DNA of 64,000 nt. It comes from an uncultured Oscillospiraceae bacterium. GTDB lineage: Bacteria > Bacillota > Clostridia > Oscillospirales > Oscillospiraceae. Below the pieces are notes generated by a model that did no database searches, was not told the DNA's origin, and was given only the letters and a program-made list of their open reading frames with translations. The DNA lies in assembly GCA_934667095.1 (NCBI GenBank), contig CAKULE010000014.1:1-64000 (forward strand), read 5' to 3'. Made by a program: the position numbers and the translations under genes. Within the stretch, counting starts at the first letter, position 1. Every line of letters begins with the position of its first letter. Positions 16,126-25,161 of the stretch are shown piece after piece.

Positions 16126-17394
16126 ATGCGTACCCTTTTCCTGATCCTGTGCGCCGCCGCCTCCCTGGCGGCGGCGCTGCTGCTCGTCGGGCGGCTGGCA
16201 GGGGTGGAGCGCCCCGCCGTCCACAAGAATCTGACCTTCCGGGGCCATTCCTTCCGCCGGCAGGACCGGCTGCACGCTCTGCTGTGGGGGCTGGGAGCCG
16301 TGGCCCTGACCTGGGGCGTCAGCGTGCTGTACTGCGCCATCTTTGGGGACGGGCTGTCCTGGCCCGCCCTGTGGGACGCGTGGAAAAAGTACGACGGCTA
16401 CCACTACCTCGGCCTTGCCCAGCACGGCTACGCCGGGTATACCGAGGGCGGCCGCCCCCTGTTTCTGGTATTCTTCCCCCTGTACCCGTGGCTCACCCGG
16501 CTGATCCATCTGGCTGTTCCCCATTGGCAGATGTCCGCCCAGCTGCTGTCTGCCGGATGCTATGTAGGTTCCTGCGTGCTCTTCGCCCGGCTGATGACCG
16601 AGGAGTTCGGCCGCAGGACCGCCCGTCTGGCCCTGACTTTTCTCACGGCCTACCCCTTTGCCTTCTTTTTCTGCTCCGTCCATACGGAGAGCCTGTTCCT
16701 GCTGCTCTCGCTGGCCTGTTTTTACGCCATCCGGCGGCATCGCTGGCCGCTGGCGGGACTGCTGGGGGCGCTGGCGGCCCTCACCCGGATGCAGGGTGTT
16801 CTGCTGGCGCTGGCCGCCTTCGCGGAGTACTGCCTGACGGAGCACCCCATCCGCAAAATGCGGGACGGACAGTGGAAGCCCCTCTGGCGTGACCTGTGGG
16901 GCAAGCTGGTCTGGATGGCTGTCATGGGCGTGGGTACTCTGGTCTATCTGGGGCTGAACTGGAAGGTGGCAGGCAGCCCCTTTGCCTTCACGGTATTTCA
17001 GGCGGAGCGGTGGAATCAGGGCTCGTCCCTGTTCCTCACCGCCCTCTACAAGCTGTGGAACGGCTTCTGGCACGGATGGGAGGGCTATGTGGCCTGGACC
17101 ACCTGGGGGCCCCAGTTGGTGCTGTTCGTGTTCTGTGTGGCCGCCCTCGTCTACGCCGTGCGGCGGCTGCCGCCCACCTGGTCGGTGTACTTCTTCATCT
17201 GCGTGTTTTTGAACTACTCCCTCAACAATCCCCTCAGCTGCTGCCGGTATATGGCCTGCGCCTTCCCCCTGCCGGCGGCGCTGGCTGTGGCCTCCGCCCG
17301 GCGGCCCGGCCTGGGCCGGGCCCTGCTGGTGGCATACGGCGTGCTCCAGGGGGTGTTCCTGCTGGCCTATTTCCGGGGCCTGCATGTGTGCTGA
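16126..17394 (+). CDS. Polytopic membrane glycosyltransferase (PIG-V / GT-C-like)
   Basis: A 422-aa protein with about ten hydrophobic helices. The first outer loop reads WDAWKKYDGYHYLGLAQHGY, like the W-D-x-x-x-Y-x-x-I-A-x-x-G-Y loop of PIG-V-like mannosyltransferases that use lipid-linked sugars. FFPLYPWLTRLI follows, another feature of that group. It is expected in the cytoplasmic membrane, adding a sugar to a lipid or protein outside. Its start almost touches the mreC stop, so it is part of the cell-envelope operon. Confidence 0.75.
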   Translation: MRTLFLILCAAASLAAALLLVGRLAGVERPAVHKNLTFRGHSFRRQDRLHALLWGLGAVALTWGVSVLYCAIFGDGLSWPALWDAWKKYDGYHYLGLAQHGYAGYTEGGRPLFLVFFPLYPWLTRLIHLAVPHWQMSAQLLSAGCYVGSCVLFARLMTEEFGRRTARLALTFLTAYPFAFFFCSVHTESLFLLLSLACFYAIRRHRWPLAGLLGALAALTRMQGVLLALAAFAEYCLTEHPIRKMRDGQWKPLWRDLWGKLVWMAVMGVGTLVYLGLNWKVAGSPFAFTVFQAERWNQGSSLFLTALYKLWNGFWHGWEGYVAWTTWGPQLVLFVFCVAALVYAVRRLPPTWSVYFFICVFLNYSLNNPLSCCRYMACAFPLPAALAVASARRPGLGRALLVAYGVLQGVFLLAYFRGLHVC

Positions 17395-17430
17395 AAATCC
17401 ACTTTTAGGTTATAGAAAGAGCGTGATCCC

Positions 17431-20049
17431 ATGGCCGAACTGACCCCCATGATGCGCCAATACCTCCAGATCAAGGAGCAGCACCCGGACTGCCTGCTGT
17501 TCTTCCGGTTGGGCGACTTCTACGAGATGTTCAACGAGGACGCGAAGGTCGGCTCGGAGGAGCTGGGCCTCACCCTCACCACCCGGGATCGGGGCAAGCC
17601 GGAGGATCAGCGCACCCCCATGTGCGGCGTGCCCTACCACTCCGCACAGAACTATATCGCCCGGCTCATCAAGCGGGGGTACAAGGTGGCCATCTGCGAG
17701 CAGATGGAGGACCCTGCGCTGGCCAAGGGCCTGGTGGACCGGGACATCATCCGCATCGTCACCCCCGGTACAGCCATGGACGACGTGATGCTGGACGAGA
17801 GCCGCAACAACTACATCTGCGCCATCTATCAGGACAGCGCCGGGGCGGCTCTGGCCCGGTGTGACCTATCCACCGGCCAGTTCGCCGCCCAGTCCTTCGC
17901 CGGGCCGGAGCGGCTGGCCCATCTGCTGAACGCCCTGTCCGCCTGCCCGCCCAGCGAGGCGCTGCTGTCCGACGGGGCTGCTGCCGAGGGGGAGCTGACG
18001 GGCTTCCTCACCGGGCGGCTGGGCTGCCTGTGCGAAAACGGCGGCGAGAGCCGCTTCCGTCCGGAGATGGCCCGCGCCGCCCTGACGGCCTGTGGCCTGC
18101 TGGAGACGGAGGAGCCCATGGAGGGCGGCCGCGGGCTGGCCCTTCAGGCGGCGGGGGCGCTGGCGGGCTACCTCACCGAGACCCAGAAGACCGACCTGAG
18201 CCACCTGGGCCCCCTAGTGCTGGACGAGGGAAGCGAGCGCCACATCGAACTGGACCTCACCGCCCGGCGGAACCTGGAACTGACCGAGACCCTCCGGGGC
18301 AAGGAGAAGAAGGGCTCCCTCCTGTGGGTGCTGGACAAGACCAGGACCGCCATGGGGCACCGGATGATCCGCGCCTGGCTGGAGCAGCCCCTGTATGATC
18401 TGGCGGCCATCGGCCGCCGGCAGGAGGCGGTGGCCGAACTGGTGGCCGAGAGTGTGGGCCGGGAGGAGTTGACCGTCACCCTGCGGCAGATCCCCGATCT
18501 GGAGCGGCTTATCGGTAAGGTGGCGTATGGCTCCGCCAACGCCCGGGACATGACCCAGCTGGCCCAGGGACTGGGGCAGCTGCCGGTGCTGGAGGGGCAG
18601 GTGAAGGCCCTGCCCGGCAAGGCGCTGGGCCGCTTCGCCGCGCCGCTGGCGGGACTGGAGGACCTGCGGGCCGCCATCGAGAGTGCCATCCGGGACGAGG
18701 AGGACAAATCCCCCCTGCCCTTTACCATCCGGGAGGGCGGCTTCATCCGCCCGGGATATGACCCGGAGGTGGACCGCCTGCGTGACATCATCGACCACGG
18801 GGCGGACATGGTGCTGGCGGTGGAGCTGCGGGAGAAGGAGCGCACCGGCATCAAGAGCCTGAAGGTGGGCTATAACAAGGTCTTCGGCTATTATATCGAG
18901 GTGTCCAAGTCCTATTACGATCAGGTGCCCGCCGACTACATCCGTAAGCAGACCCTGGTGAACTGTGAGCGGTTCATCACCCAGGAGCTGAAGGATCTGG
19001 AGCACGAGATCCTCTCCGCCCAGAGCCGCATCACCGCGCTGGAATACCAGCTGTTCTGCCGCCTGCGGGAGCAGGTGGCGGGCCGGGTGCGTCAGGTGCA
19101 GCAGGCGGCGGCCGCCGTGGGCCAGCTGGATGTGCTGTGCTCCTTCGCCGCGGCGGCGGTGCAGAACAGCTACTGCCGCCCGGTGGTGGACGACAGCGGC
19201 GTGATCGAGATCGCCGAGGGCCGCCACCCGGTGGTGGAACGGATGCTGAAGGACAGCCTTTTCGTCCCCAATGATACCCGCATGGACCCCGCGGCCAGCC
19301 GGCTGGCCATCATCACCGGCCCCAACATGGCGGGCAAATCCACCTACATGCGGCAGGTGGCCCTCATCGTGCTCATGGCCCAGATGGGCTCCTTTGTGCC
19401 CGCCCGCTCCGCCCGCATCGGCCGGGTGGACCGGGTGTTCACCCGCATCGGCGCCAGCGACGATCTGGGCGCCGGACAGTCCACCTTCATGGTGGAGATG
19501 ACCGAGGTGGCCCAGCTGCTGAAAAATGCCTCCAGCCGTTCCCTTCTCATTCTGGACGAGATCGGCCGGGGTACCTCCACCTACGACGGCATGTCCATCG
19601 CCCGGGCGGTGCTGGAATACTGCGCCGACCCCAAGCGGCTGGGGGCCAAGACCCTCTTCGCCACCCATTACCACGAGCTCACCGAGGTGGAGCAGGAGCT
19701 GGATGGGGTGAAGAACTACCACATCGCCGCCAAGAAGCGGGCGGACGACATCGTCTTCCTGCGGAAGATCGTCCCCGGCGGGGCGGATCAGAGCTACGGC
19801 ATCGAGGTGGCCAAGCTGGCCGGCGTGCCCGACCGGGTCATCGCCCGGGCGCGGGAGATCCTGACCCAGCTGGAGAGCCAGAGCGCCGCGTCCCGCCCCG
19901 TCTCCGCGGCTCCGGCGGAGGAGCAGCTCACCATGGGGGACCTCAGCGGCTCCGCCGTGCTGGAGGAGCTGCGGGCCGCCTCTGTGGAGACCCTCACCCC
20001 CATCGAGGCGCTGAACCTGCTGTACCGGTGGAAGCAGAAGCTGAACTGA
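17431..20049 (+). CDS. mutS: DNA mismatch repair protein MutS
   Basis: An 872-aa mismatch-recognition ATPase of usual length. The mismatch-binding domain I has the Phe-x-Glu-type FYEMFNEDA (about residues 30-38). The Walker A motif GPNMAGKST is at 630-638, followed by Walker B-like ILDEIGRGTSTYDG and the ATHYHELTE segment. The C-terminal dimer motif region EALNLLYRWKQKL closes it. No mutL is seen in the window. It follows the glycosyltransferase by 36 nt. Confidence 0.97.
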   Translation: MAELTPMMRQYLQIKEQHPDCLLFFRLGDFYEMFNEDAKVGSEELGLTLTTRDRGKPEDQRTPMCGVPYHSAQNYIARLIKRGYKVAICEQMEDPALAKGLVDRDIIRIVTPGTAMDDVMLDESRNNYICAIYQDSAGAALARCDLSTGQFAAQSFAGPERLAHLLNALSACPPSEALLSDGAAAEGELTGFLTGRLGCLCENGGESRFRPEMARAALTACGLLETEEPMEGGRGLALQAAGALAGYLTETQKTDLSHLGPLVLDEGSERHIELDLTARRNLELTETLRGKEKKGSLLWVLDKTRTAMGHRMIRAWLEQPLYDLAAIGRRQEAVAELVAESVGREELTVTLRQIPDLERLIGKVAYGSANARDMTQLAQGLGQLPVLEGQVKALPGKALGRFAAPLAGLEDLRAAIESAIRDEEDKSPLPFTIREGGFIRPGYDPEVDRLRDIIDHGADMVLAVELREKERTGIKSLKVGYNKVFGYYIEVSKSYYDQVPADYIRKQTLVNCERFITQELKDLEHEILSAQSRITALEYQLFCRLREQVAGRVRQVQQAAAAVGQLDVLCSFAAAAVQNSYCRPVVDDSGVIEIAEGRHPVVERMLKDSLFVPNDTRMDPAASRLAIITGPNMAGKSTYMRQVALIVLMAQMGSFVPARSARIGRVDRVFTRIGASDDLGAGQSTFMVEMTEVAQLLKNASSRSLLILDEIGRGTSTYDGMSIARAVLEYCADPKRLGAKTLFATHYHELTEVEQELDGVKNYHIAAKKRADDIVFLRKIVPGGADQSYGIEVAKLAGVPDRVIARAREILTQLESQSAASRPVSAAPAEEQLTMGDLSGSAVLEELRAASVETLTPIEALNLLYRWKQKLN

Positions 20050-20088
20050 ACACCCTGCGGCGTTTGGAATAAAAAAGGAGGCATGACC

Positions 20089-20751
20089 ATGAAAAAGCAA
20101 TCGTCCCTGCTCCTGTGCACCCTGCTGCTGTGCGCGGTGCTGGCGGCCTGCGTCGGCGGAGGGAAGGAGCCCAACTACACCGCCTTGCCCGCCATCACGC
20201 CCTCCCCAGTGGCATCGGACGAGGTCTGGCCGCCGGAAGAGGATATGACCGTCCTGAGGGCAGAGCCCCAGCTGCTTCAGGCGGATGCCTTCGAGCTGGC
20301 CCTGCGCCTGCCGGAGGGCTGGAGCACGGAGCTGACCCATCAGGCGGAGGCCGGGCTGCTCCCGGACGGACTGGAGGCACTGGCCCTGCTGAAGGATGGT
20401 CAGGGGCAGACGGTGGGTGCCATCGGCTTCATGCCAAACCCCGTGCTGGAGGAGGTGTCCGACGACCCCATGGCCCTTTTTGCCGGCATCACGCTGGCCA
20501 AGCACCGCTTTGACGGCAAGGAGGCCTACCGGCAGCTGGTGAATGAGAACGGCCGGCTGGTGGCGGTGACTGACGCGGTACACGAGTTCTCCGCCGGGGA
20601 CGGCGGGGAGGACTACGCCAATCTGGGCATCCTGCTCCGGGACGAGAACGGCGCGGGGGTGTGCGTGGGCATTGAGATCGGTGCCGGCGCCCTCGCCGAT
20701 GTGGAGCTGACCGCGCTGGCGGAGAGCCTGTTCGTCCGCGCCTGCGGCTGA
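20089..20751 (+). CDS. Putative lipoprotein of unknown function
   Basis: A 220-aa secreted protein with a lipoprotein signal peptide: basic MKKQ, a hydrophobic run, then a lipobox ending LAAC (Cys at about residue 20). The mature part is acidic with mixed strands and no recognised domain. ATG 20089 is preferred over ATG 20083, because the GGAGG lies only one base before 20083 but 7 nt before 20089. A strong bidirectional terminator follows. It is likely anchored to the outer face of the membrane. Confidence 0.75.
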   Translation: MKKQSSLLLCTLLLCAVLAACVGGGKEPNYTALPAITPSPVASDEVWPPEEDMTVLRAEPQLLQADAFELALRLPEGWSTELTHQAEAGLLPDGLEALALLKDGQGQTVGAIGFMPNPVLEEVSDDPMALFAGITLAKHRFDGKEAYRQLVNENGRLVAVTDAVHEFSAGDGGEDYANLGILLRDENGAGVCVGIEIGAGALADVELTALAESLFVRACG

Positions 20752-20760
20752 GTAAATCAA

Positions 20761-20795
20761 AAAACGCCCGGAGGACACAGTCCTCCGGGCGTTTT
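20761..20795. terminator. Bidirectional terminator between the lipoprotein and CarD-like genes
   Basis: A perfect 15-bp inverted repeat (20761-20775 with 20781-20795), A-rich on one side and T-rich on the other, between convergent genes. Confidence 0.9.
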
Positions 20796-20801
20796 CAGCT
20801 C

Positions 20802-21296
20802 TTATGAGTTCGGTTCAAGGGCACCGTGGATATAGGCGGGCATCTCCTCCGGACGCAGGCCAAGGGCGGCGGCCAGCTCCCCATGGAGCACGTCCTGAGC
20901 CCGCTTCATGTATCGCTGGTCGGTCTGGCCCAGCTTGCGCCCGCCGCTGCCCTTGCGGCGGATACCCTTGATGAGGCGGATGTACGCCTCGCAGTCGTGG
21001 GCCTGAAAGAACGCCTCGTACTGCTGGCGGAGGGCGGTGATGCTGTGGCTTTCGCACACCTGCTCCTCGATCTCCGGGATGCGGGCGATGAGGGCGTCTG
21101 CCTCCGCCCGGGAGATCACCGGGCGCATGAATGCGGTGGTATCCACCGGCGCGTAAATGGTCTCCGTGCCGTAGAGGGGCCGCAGCTTGTAGTACTTTCG
21201 TCCCCGTTCCTCCCGGGAAAAGTTCGGGGTGCAGATCTCTGTCACCACGCATACGCCGCTGCTGCCGTATATGATCTTATCTCCCGCCGCGTACAT
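20802..21296 (-). CDS. CarD / TRCF-interaction-domain transcriptional regulator
   Basis: A 164-aa protein with an N-terminal RNA polymerase-interacting domain (YAAGDKIIYGSSGVCVVTEI, then YYKLRPLYGTETIYAPVD, residues 2-55) and a helical C-terminal region rich in basic residues. CarD-like proteins bind the polymerase beta subunit and act at promoters, often in stress or sporulation control. It is a single gene, convergent with the lipoprotein gene and divergent from the MBL hydrolase, with GAGGGCGAG as a modest ribosome site. Confidence 0.88.
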   Translation of the reverse strand: MYAAGDKIIYGSSGVCVVTEICTPNFSREERGRKYYKLRPLYGTETIYAPVDTTAFMRPVISRAEADALIARIPEIEEQVCESHSITALRQQYEAFFQAHDCEAYIRLIKGIRRKGSGGRKLGQTDQRYMKRAQDVLHGELAAALGLRPEEMPAYIHGALEPNS

Positions 21297-21480
21297 GTTT
21301 TCTCGCCCTCCATTCTCTTTTTTGTCTTACATAATATAATATACCACAAATCTTCCGAAAAAGTAAGAAAAATTTTTTAGTTTTCCCGGGGAACCCAAGC
21401 TCTGCTTTACTTTTCAGGCAGGATGGAGTAAAATAACAGAGAATTTCCGCCGGTCCGCCGGCGCTGACGAGGTGAAAGCG

Positions 21481-22119
21481 ATGCAGCTCAAGACCATGCA
21501 GCTGGGCATGATCGGGACCAACTGTTATATTTTCTGGGACGAGAATACCCACAAGTGCGCCGTGGTGGACCCCGGGGACGACGGGGCACAGGTGGCCGCC
21601 TTCATCCGGGGGCAGGGGCTGGACCCGGTGGGCATCCTGCTGACCCACAGCCACTTTGACCATATCCTCGGCATCCCCGGGCTGCGGGCCGTCTGGCCGG
21701 AGCTCCCCGTGTGGTGCCACCCCGCCGACGTGAACGAGGAGCAGAAGACCGTCTCCCTCTTCGGCAGCACCTTCCCGGCGGTGAGCGCCTTCGGCGGCAT
21801 CCGGCTTTACCGGGAGGGGGATGTGATCCCTGTGGGGCCCATCTCCGTGGAGGTCGTCGAGACCCCCGGCCACACCCCCGGCTCCGTTACCCTGAAGCTG
21901 CCGGCGGAGCATGTCCTTTTCACCGGAGACACCCTGTTCCGCTCCTCCATCGGCCGCACCGATCTGGAGGGGGGCGACTTCACCCAGATCATGCACTCCC
22001 TGAAGAAACTCGGAGAGCTGCCCGGGGACTGGCAGGTCTATCCCGGCCATGAGGGGGCCACCACGCTGGAGCAGGAGCGGCGCTGGAACGACTACCTCAT
22101 TCAGGCCATGGGGCTGTAA
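21481..22119 (+). CDS. MBL-fold metallo-hydrolase (glyoxalase II-like)
   Basis: A 212-aa protein with the metal motif THSHFDH (HxHxDH, about residues 57-63), followed by TPGHTPGS and FTGDTLF and a final PGHEG. These are the full set of ligands of small glyoxalase II-like hydrolases. ATG 21481 is chosen because GAGG lies 8 nt before it; the GTG at 21472 overlaps that site. The next gene, hemZ, starts one nt after the stop. The specific substrate is unknown. Confidence 0.85.
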   Translation: MQLKTMQLGMIGTNCYIFWDENTHKCAVVDPGDDGAQVAAFIRGQGLDPVGILLTHSHFDHILGIPGLRAVWPELPVWCHPADVNEEQKTVSLFGSTFPAVSAFGGIRLYREGDVIPVGPISVEVVETPGHTPGSVTLKLPAEHVLFTGDTLFRSSIGRTDLEGGDFTQIMHSLKKLGELPGDWQVYPGHEGATTLEQERRWNDYLIQAMGL

Positions 22120-22120
22120 C

Positions 22121-23584
22121 ATGAAGCTCTATCTGCGGGGCCATGACTTCCGCTACGCTGCGGAGCAGACCATGATGACCCTTTTCCCAGGCCAGCGGCC
22201 CAGCTACCCCGACGGCGAGCCTGACGGATCGGGGCCTGCAGCCCTGCTGGCCCTCAGCGAGGAGGGCGGGGTCCTTGCCGCATCGGCCACCCTGTGGTGG
22301 GCGGGGGGCGTGTTCACCGGGGAGCGGCAGGAGGCCGGCCCCGGGGACGACAAGACCCGCCAACGGCTGATACGGCTGGCCTTTTACGACGCCGGCGTGT
22401 CCGCGCTGGGGCACGAGCCCCCGTGGGGCTCCCTCACCGGGGTGCGGCCGGTGAAGCTGCCAACCCGCTGGATGTGGGAGGGAGCGTCCCCTGCCGAGGC
22501 GGAGCGCCGGCTGACGGAGCTCTACCGGGTGTCCTCCGGCCGGGCGGCGCTGGCCATGGAGTGCGCGCAGGCCGCCCTGACGGTAAAACGCCGGCTGGAG
22601 CCGGGCACGGCGGCCCTCTATGTGGGCATCCCCTTCTGCCCCACCCGGTGCGCCTATTGCTCCTTCATCTCCGCGGACGTGAAGGGCGCGCTGGCGCTGG
22701 TGGAGCCCTACGTGGACGCCCTCTGCCGGGAGATCGCCGCGGCGGGCCGGGAGCTGGACGGACGGGGGCTGAGCGTGTCCTCCTTCTACATGGGGGGCGG
22801 CACCCCCACCACCCTGTCGGCGGCTCAGCTGGACCGGGTGCTCTCCGCGCTGGAGCGGGAACTGCCCATGGCCGCCTGCCGGGAGTGGACGGTGGAGGCC
22901 GGCCGGCCGGACACCATCGACGGGGACAAGCTGGCTGTTCTGCGTGCCCACGGCGTGGGCCGCATCTCCGTGAACCCCCAGACCATGGAGGACTCCGTCC
23001 TCCGGGCCATGGGCCGGGCCCACACGGCGGAGCAGATCCGGCAGGCCATGGCGCTGGCGGAGCGGCACTTCGGCGGGCTGGTGAACATGGACCTCATTGC
23101 CGGGCTGCCCACGGACACGGTGGAGGGCTTCGGCCGCACGGTGGCGGAGGTGCTGGCCATGGGCCCGGCCAACATTACCGTCCACACGCTGGCGCTGAAG
23201 AAGGGCGCCCGCCTGATGGAGCAGCCCGAGCGCCTCTGCACCGACGGGGCGGTGGCGGACATGCTGGCCCTGGCGGAGGAGGCCCTCCGGGGGGCCGGCT
23301 ACCGGCCCTACTACCTCTACCGGCAGAAGTATGTCACCGGCTCCTTCGAGAATGTGGGCTGGTGCCTGCCGGGGACGGAGTGCGAGTACAACATCGTCAT
23401 GATGGAAGAACTGCAGTCGGTGCTCTCGCTGGGGGCCGGGGGCGTCACCAAGCTGATCGACCCCGCCACCGGCTATATCACCCGGCTGACCAACCCCAAG
23501 TACCCCAAGGAGTACCTGGACAGCGGCGAGAGGATCGCCGCCGACAAGGCCAAGGCCGCCGCGTGGATCGCGGAACACAGATAA
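22121..23584 (+). CDS. hemZ: Radical SAM coproporphyrinogen dehydrogenase-like protein HemZ
   Basis: A 487-aa radical SAM protein. The cluster-binding motif CPTRCAYC (CxxxCxYC form) is at about residues 173-180, followed by FYMGGGTPTTL. HemZ in Firmicutes is an oxygen-independent coproporphyrinogen III oxidase homologue, although members in non-haem anaerobes may have other roles, such as haem handling. The start at ATG 22121 follows the MBL stop directly, so translation is coupled. It ends at a strong bidirectional terminator. Confidence 0.85.
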   Translation: MKLYLRGHDFRYAAEQTMMTLFPGQRPSYPDGEPDGSGPAALLALSEEGGVLAASATLWWAGGVFTGERQEAGPGDDKTRQRLIRLAFYDAGVSALGHEPPWGSLTGVRPVKLPTRWMWEGASPAEAERRLTELYRVSSGRAALAMECAQAALTVKRRLEPGTAALYVGIPFCPTRCAYCSFISADVKGALALVEPYVDALCREIAAAGRELDGRGLSVSSFYMGGGTPTTLSAAQLDRVLSALERELPMAACREWTVEAGRPDTIDGDKLAVLRAHGVGRISVNPQTMEDSVLRAMGRAHTAEQIRQAMALAERHFGGLVNMDLIAGLPTDTVEGFGRTVAEVLAMGPANITVHTLALKKGARLMEQPERLCTDGAVADMLALAEEALRGAGYRPYYLYRQKYVTGSFENVGWCLPGTECEYNIVMMEELQSVLSLGAGGVTKLIDPATGYITRLTNPKYPKEYLDSGERIAADKAKAAAWIAEHR

Positions 23585-23619
23585 AAAATTCCCTTCCCGG
23601 CCGGGAAGGGAATTTTTTT
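23585..23619. terminator. Bidirectional terminator between hemZ and obg
   Basis: A perfect palindromic stem centred at about 23600, with flanking A and T runs, between convergent genes. Confidence 0.9.
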
Positions 23620-23620
23620 A

Positions 23621-24904
23621 TTATCTCTGATACTCGAACTCCAGATTGTACAGGCAGACGTTGTCGCCGTCCTGCACGCCGGCTTCCTCCATCTGCTGGA
23701 ATACGCCGGCCTCCCGCAGCTTCTTGTCGAACCAGTTGCGGCTCTCGTAGTCGCTGAAGTTGACGTTGGCCATCAGCTGGCGCAGCCACGGGCCGTCCAC
23801 CAGCCAGGTGCCGTCCTCGTCCCGGGCGATCTCCAGCGGGGCAGAGGTGTCGATCTCCGGGGGGCGCTCCACATAGGTGGCCTCATACACAGTGATGGGA
23901 GGCAGCTCCTCCAGCTCCCGGGCGGCGGCGTACATCAGCTCCCGGGTGCCCTGATGGGCGGCGGCGGAGATCTCATACAGGGGGCAGCCCTTGTCCTCCA
24001 CGTGGTCCCGCAGGGCCTGGAGCAGGGAGGGGTCCTCCATGATGTCCACCTTGTTGGCCGCCACGATCATCCGGCGGCTGGCCAGCTCCGGGGACCACTG
24101 GGCCAGCTCGGCGCAGATGGCGTCAAAATCCGCCACCGGGTCCCGGCCCTCGCTGCCGGATACGTCCACCACATGGATGAGCAGGCGGCAGCGGTCGATG
24201 TGCCGCAGGAAGTCATGGCCCAGTCCGGCGCCTTCCGCGGCGCCCTCGATGATACCGGGGATGTCCGCCAGCACGAAGGAGCGGCCGTCCTCCATGGGCA
24301 CCACGCCCAGATTGGGGAACAGGGTGGTGAAGTGGTAGTTGGCGATCTTGGGCTGGGCCCGGGTGACCACGGACAGCAGCGTGGATTTGCCCACGTTGGG
24401 GAAGCCCACCAGTCCCACGTCGGCCAGCAGCTTCAGCTCCAGCACCACCTCGCGGCTCTGGCCCGGAAGGCCGGCCTTGGCGAAGTGAGGCACCTGTCGG
24501 GTGGGGGTGGCGAAGTGCTGGTTGCCCCAGCCGCCCTTGCCGCCCCGGGCCAGCACGAAGTCCTCGTCCCCGGACATGTCGCAGATGATCTCGCCGGTCT
24601 CGGCATCCCGCACCACGGTACCCCGGGGCACCCGGATGACGAGGTCCGCCCCGTCTTTGCCGGAGCAGCGCTTGCCGCTGCCGTCCATGCCGGTCTCGGC
24701 GGCGTACTTGCGCTTGTAGCGGAAGTCCATCAGGGTGGACATGTGGCTGTCCACCCGCAGGATCACATTGCCGCCCCGGCCGCCGTCGCCGCCGTCAGGG
24801 CCGCCGGCGGCGACATACTTTTCGCGGTGGAAGGCCACCGCGCCGTTGCCGCCGTTGCCCGCCTTCACGGTGATGCGGGCGGTATCGATAAACTGGTTGG
24901 CCAT
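23621..24904 (-). CDS. obg: GTPase Obg (CgtA)
   Basis: A 427-aa ribosome-assembly and stress GTPase. It has the glycine-rich Obg domain (residues 1-158), the G1 motif GFPNVGKS at 167-174, G3 at DIPG, G4 at NKVD, and a C-terminal OCT domain (about 345-427). AGGAGGT lies 6 nt before ATG 24904. Its first 11 codons are duplicated about 190 bp upstream, separated by a cluster of hairpins. Normal context is the rplU-prp-rpmA-obg group, as here. Confidence 0.97.
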   Translation of the reverse strand: MANQFIDTARITVKAGNGGNGAVAFHREKYVAAGGPDGGDGGRGGNVILRVDSHMSTLMDFRYKRKYAAETGMDGSGKRCSGKDGADLVIRVPRGTVVRDAETGEIICDMSGDEDFVLARGGKGGWGNQHFATPTRQVPHFAKAGLPGQSREVVLELKLLADVGLVGFPNVGKSTLLSVVTRAQPKIANYHFTTLFPNLGVVPMEDGRSFVLADIPGIIEGAAEGAGLGHDFLRHIDRCRLLIHVVDVSGSEGRDPVADFDAICAELAQWSPELASRRMIVAANKVDIMEDPSLLQALRDHVEDKGCPLYEISAAAHQGTRELMYAAARELEELPPITVYEATYVERPPEIDTSAPLEIARDEDGTWLVDGPWLRQLMANVNFSDYESRNWFDKKLREAGVFQQMEEAGVQDGDNVCLYNLEFEYQR

Positions 24905-24918
24905 GAGGTTACCTCCTG

Positions 24919-25092
24919 TTAAAGGGACCCGGCGCAGCCGGGACGGCGCAGATGCGCCGTAAATTCGGAACGGAGTGGAGAATTGCGCAGGGCGGATTCA
25001 CTCCGCCCGAGGTGATCAAAATAGAGGGGGCCCCAGACAGCGCCCGCGCTGTTTGGGGCAATGCGGGCAGTATCGATAAACTGGTTGGCCAT
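24919..25092 (-). CDS. 57-aa ORF starting with a duplicated obg N-terminus
   Basis: On the minus strand an ORF begins MANQFIDTARI, identical to the obg start, with AGGAGG 9 nt before its ATG. It then runs through the hairpin cluster and stops 14 nt before the real obg ATG; the stop codon is followed by the obg ribosome site. It looks like the original obg start, cut off by an insertion or duplication. It may be translated as a leader peptide. The duplicated DNA is 32 bp (24873-24904 and 25061-25092) with one mismatch. Confidence 0.5.
   Translation of the reverse strand: MANQFIDTARIAPNSAGAVWGPLYFDHLGRSESALRNSPLRSEFTAHLRRPGCAGSL
24928..25058. repeat. Cluster of four hairpins inserted between two copies of the obg start
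   Basis: Four consecutive inverted repeats: 24928-24933 with 24937-24942, 24945-24950 with 24953-24958, 24990-24996 with 25002-25008, and 25031-25042 with 25047-25058 (12 bp, one wobble). The block is flanked by the 32-bp direct repeat. It resembles a small non-coding repeat element of the REP or MITE kind. Other copies of the element were not looked for systematically. Confidence 0.55.
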
Positions 25093-25115
25093 AAGCCACA
25101 GCCTCCTCTCTGGTG

Positions 25116-25151
25116 AAAAAACGCTCCGGACACAGTGTGCCCGGAGCGTTT
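25116..25151 (-). terminator. Terminator after rpmA
   Basis: On the minus strand a 9-bp stem (25121-25129 with 25141-25149) with a T-run (plus-strand A's at 25116-25120) lies between rpmA and the duplicated obg start. obg would need read-through or its own promoter. Confidence 0.75.
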
Positions 25152-25161
25152 GCAGTTCATA

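Noticed and set aside
18214..20778. 854-codon open frame opposite mutS
   Set aside because: Low-complexity translation and full overlap with a certain gene. Such long antisense frames occur opposite most GC-rich genes here.
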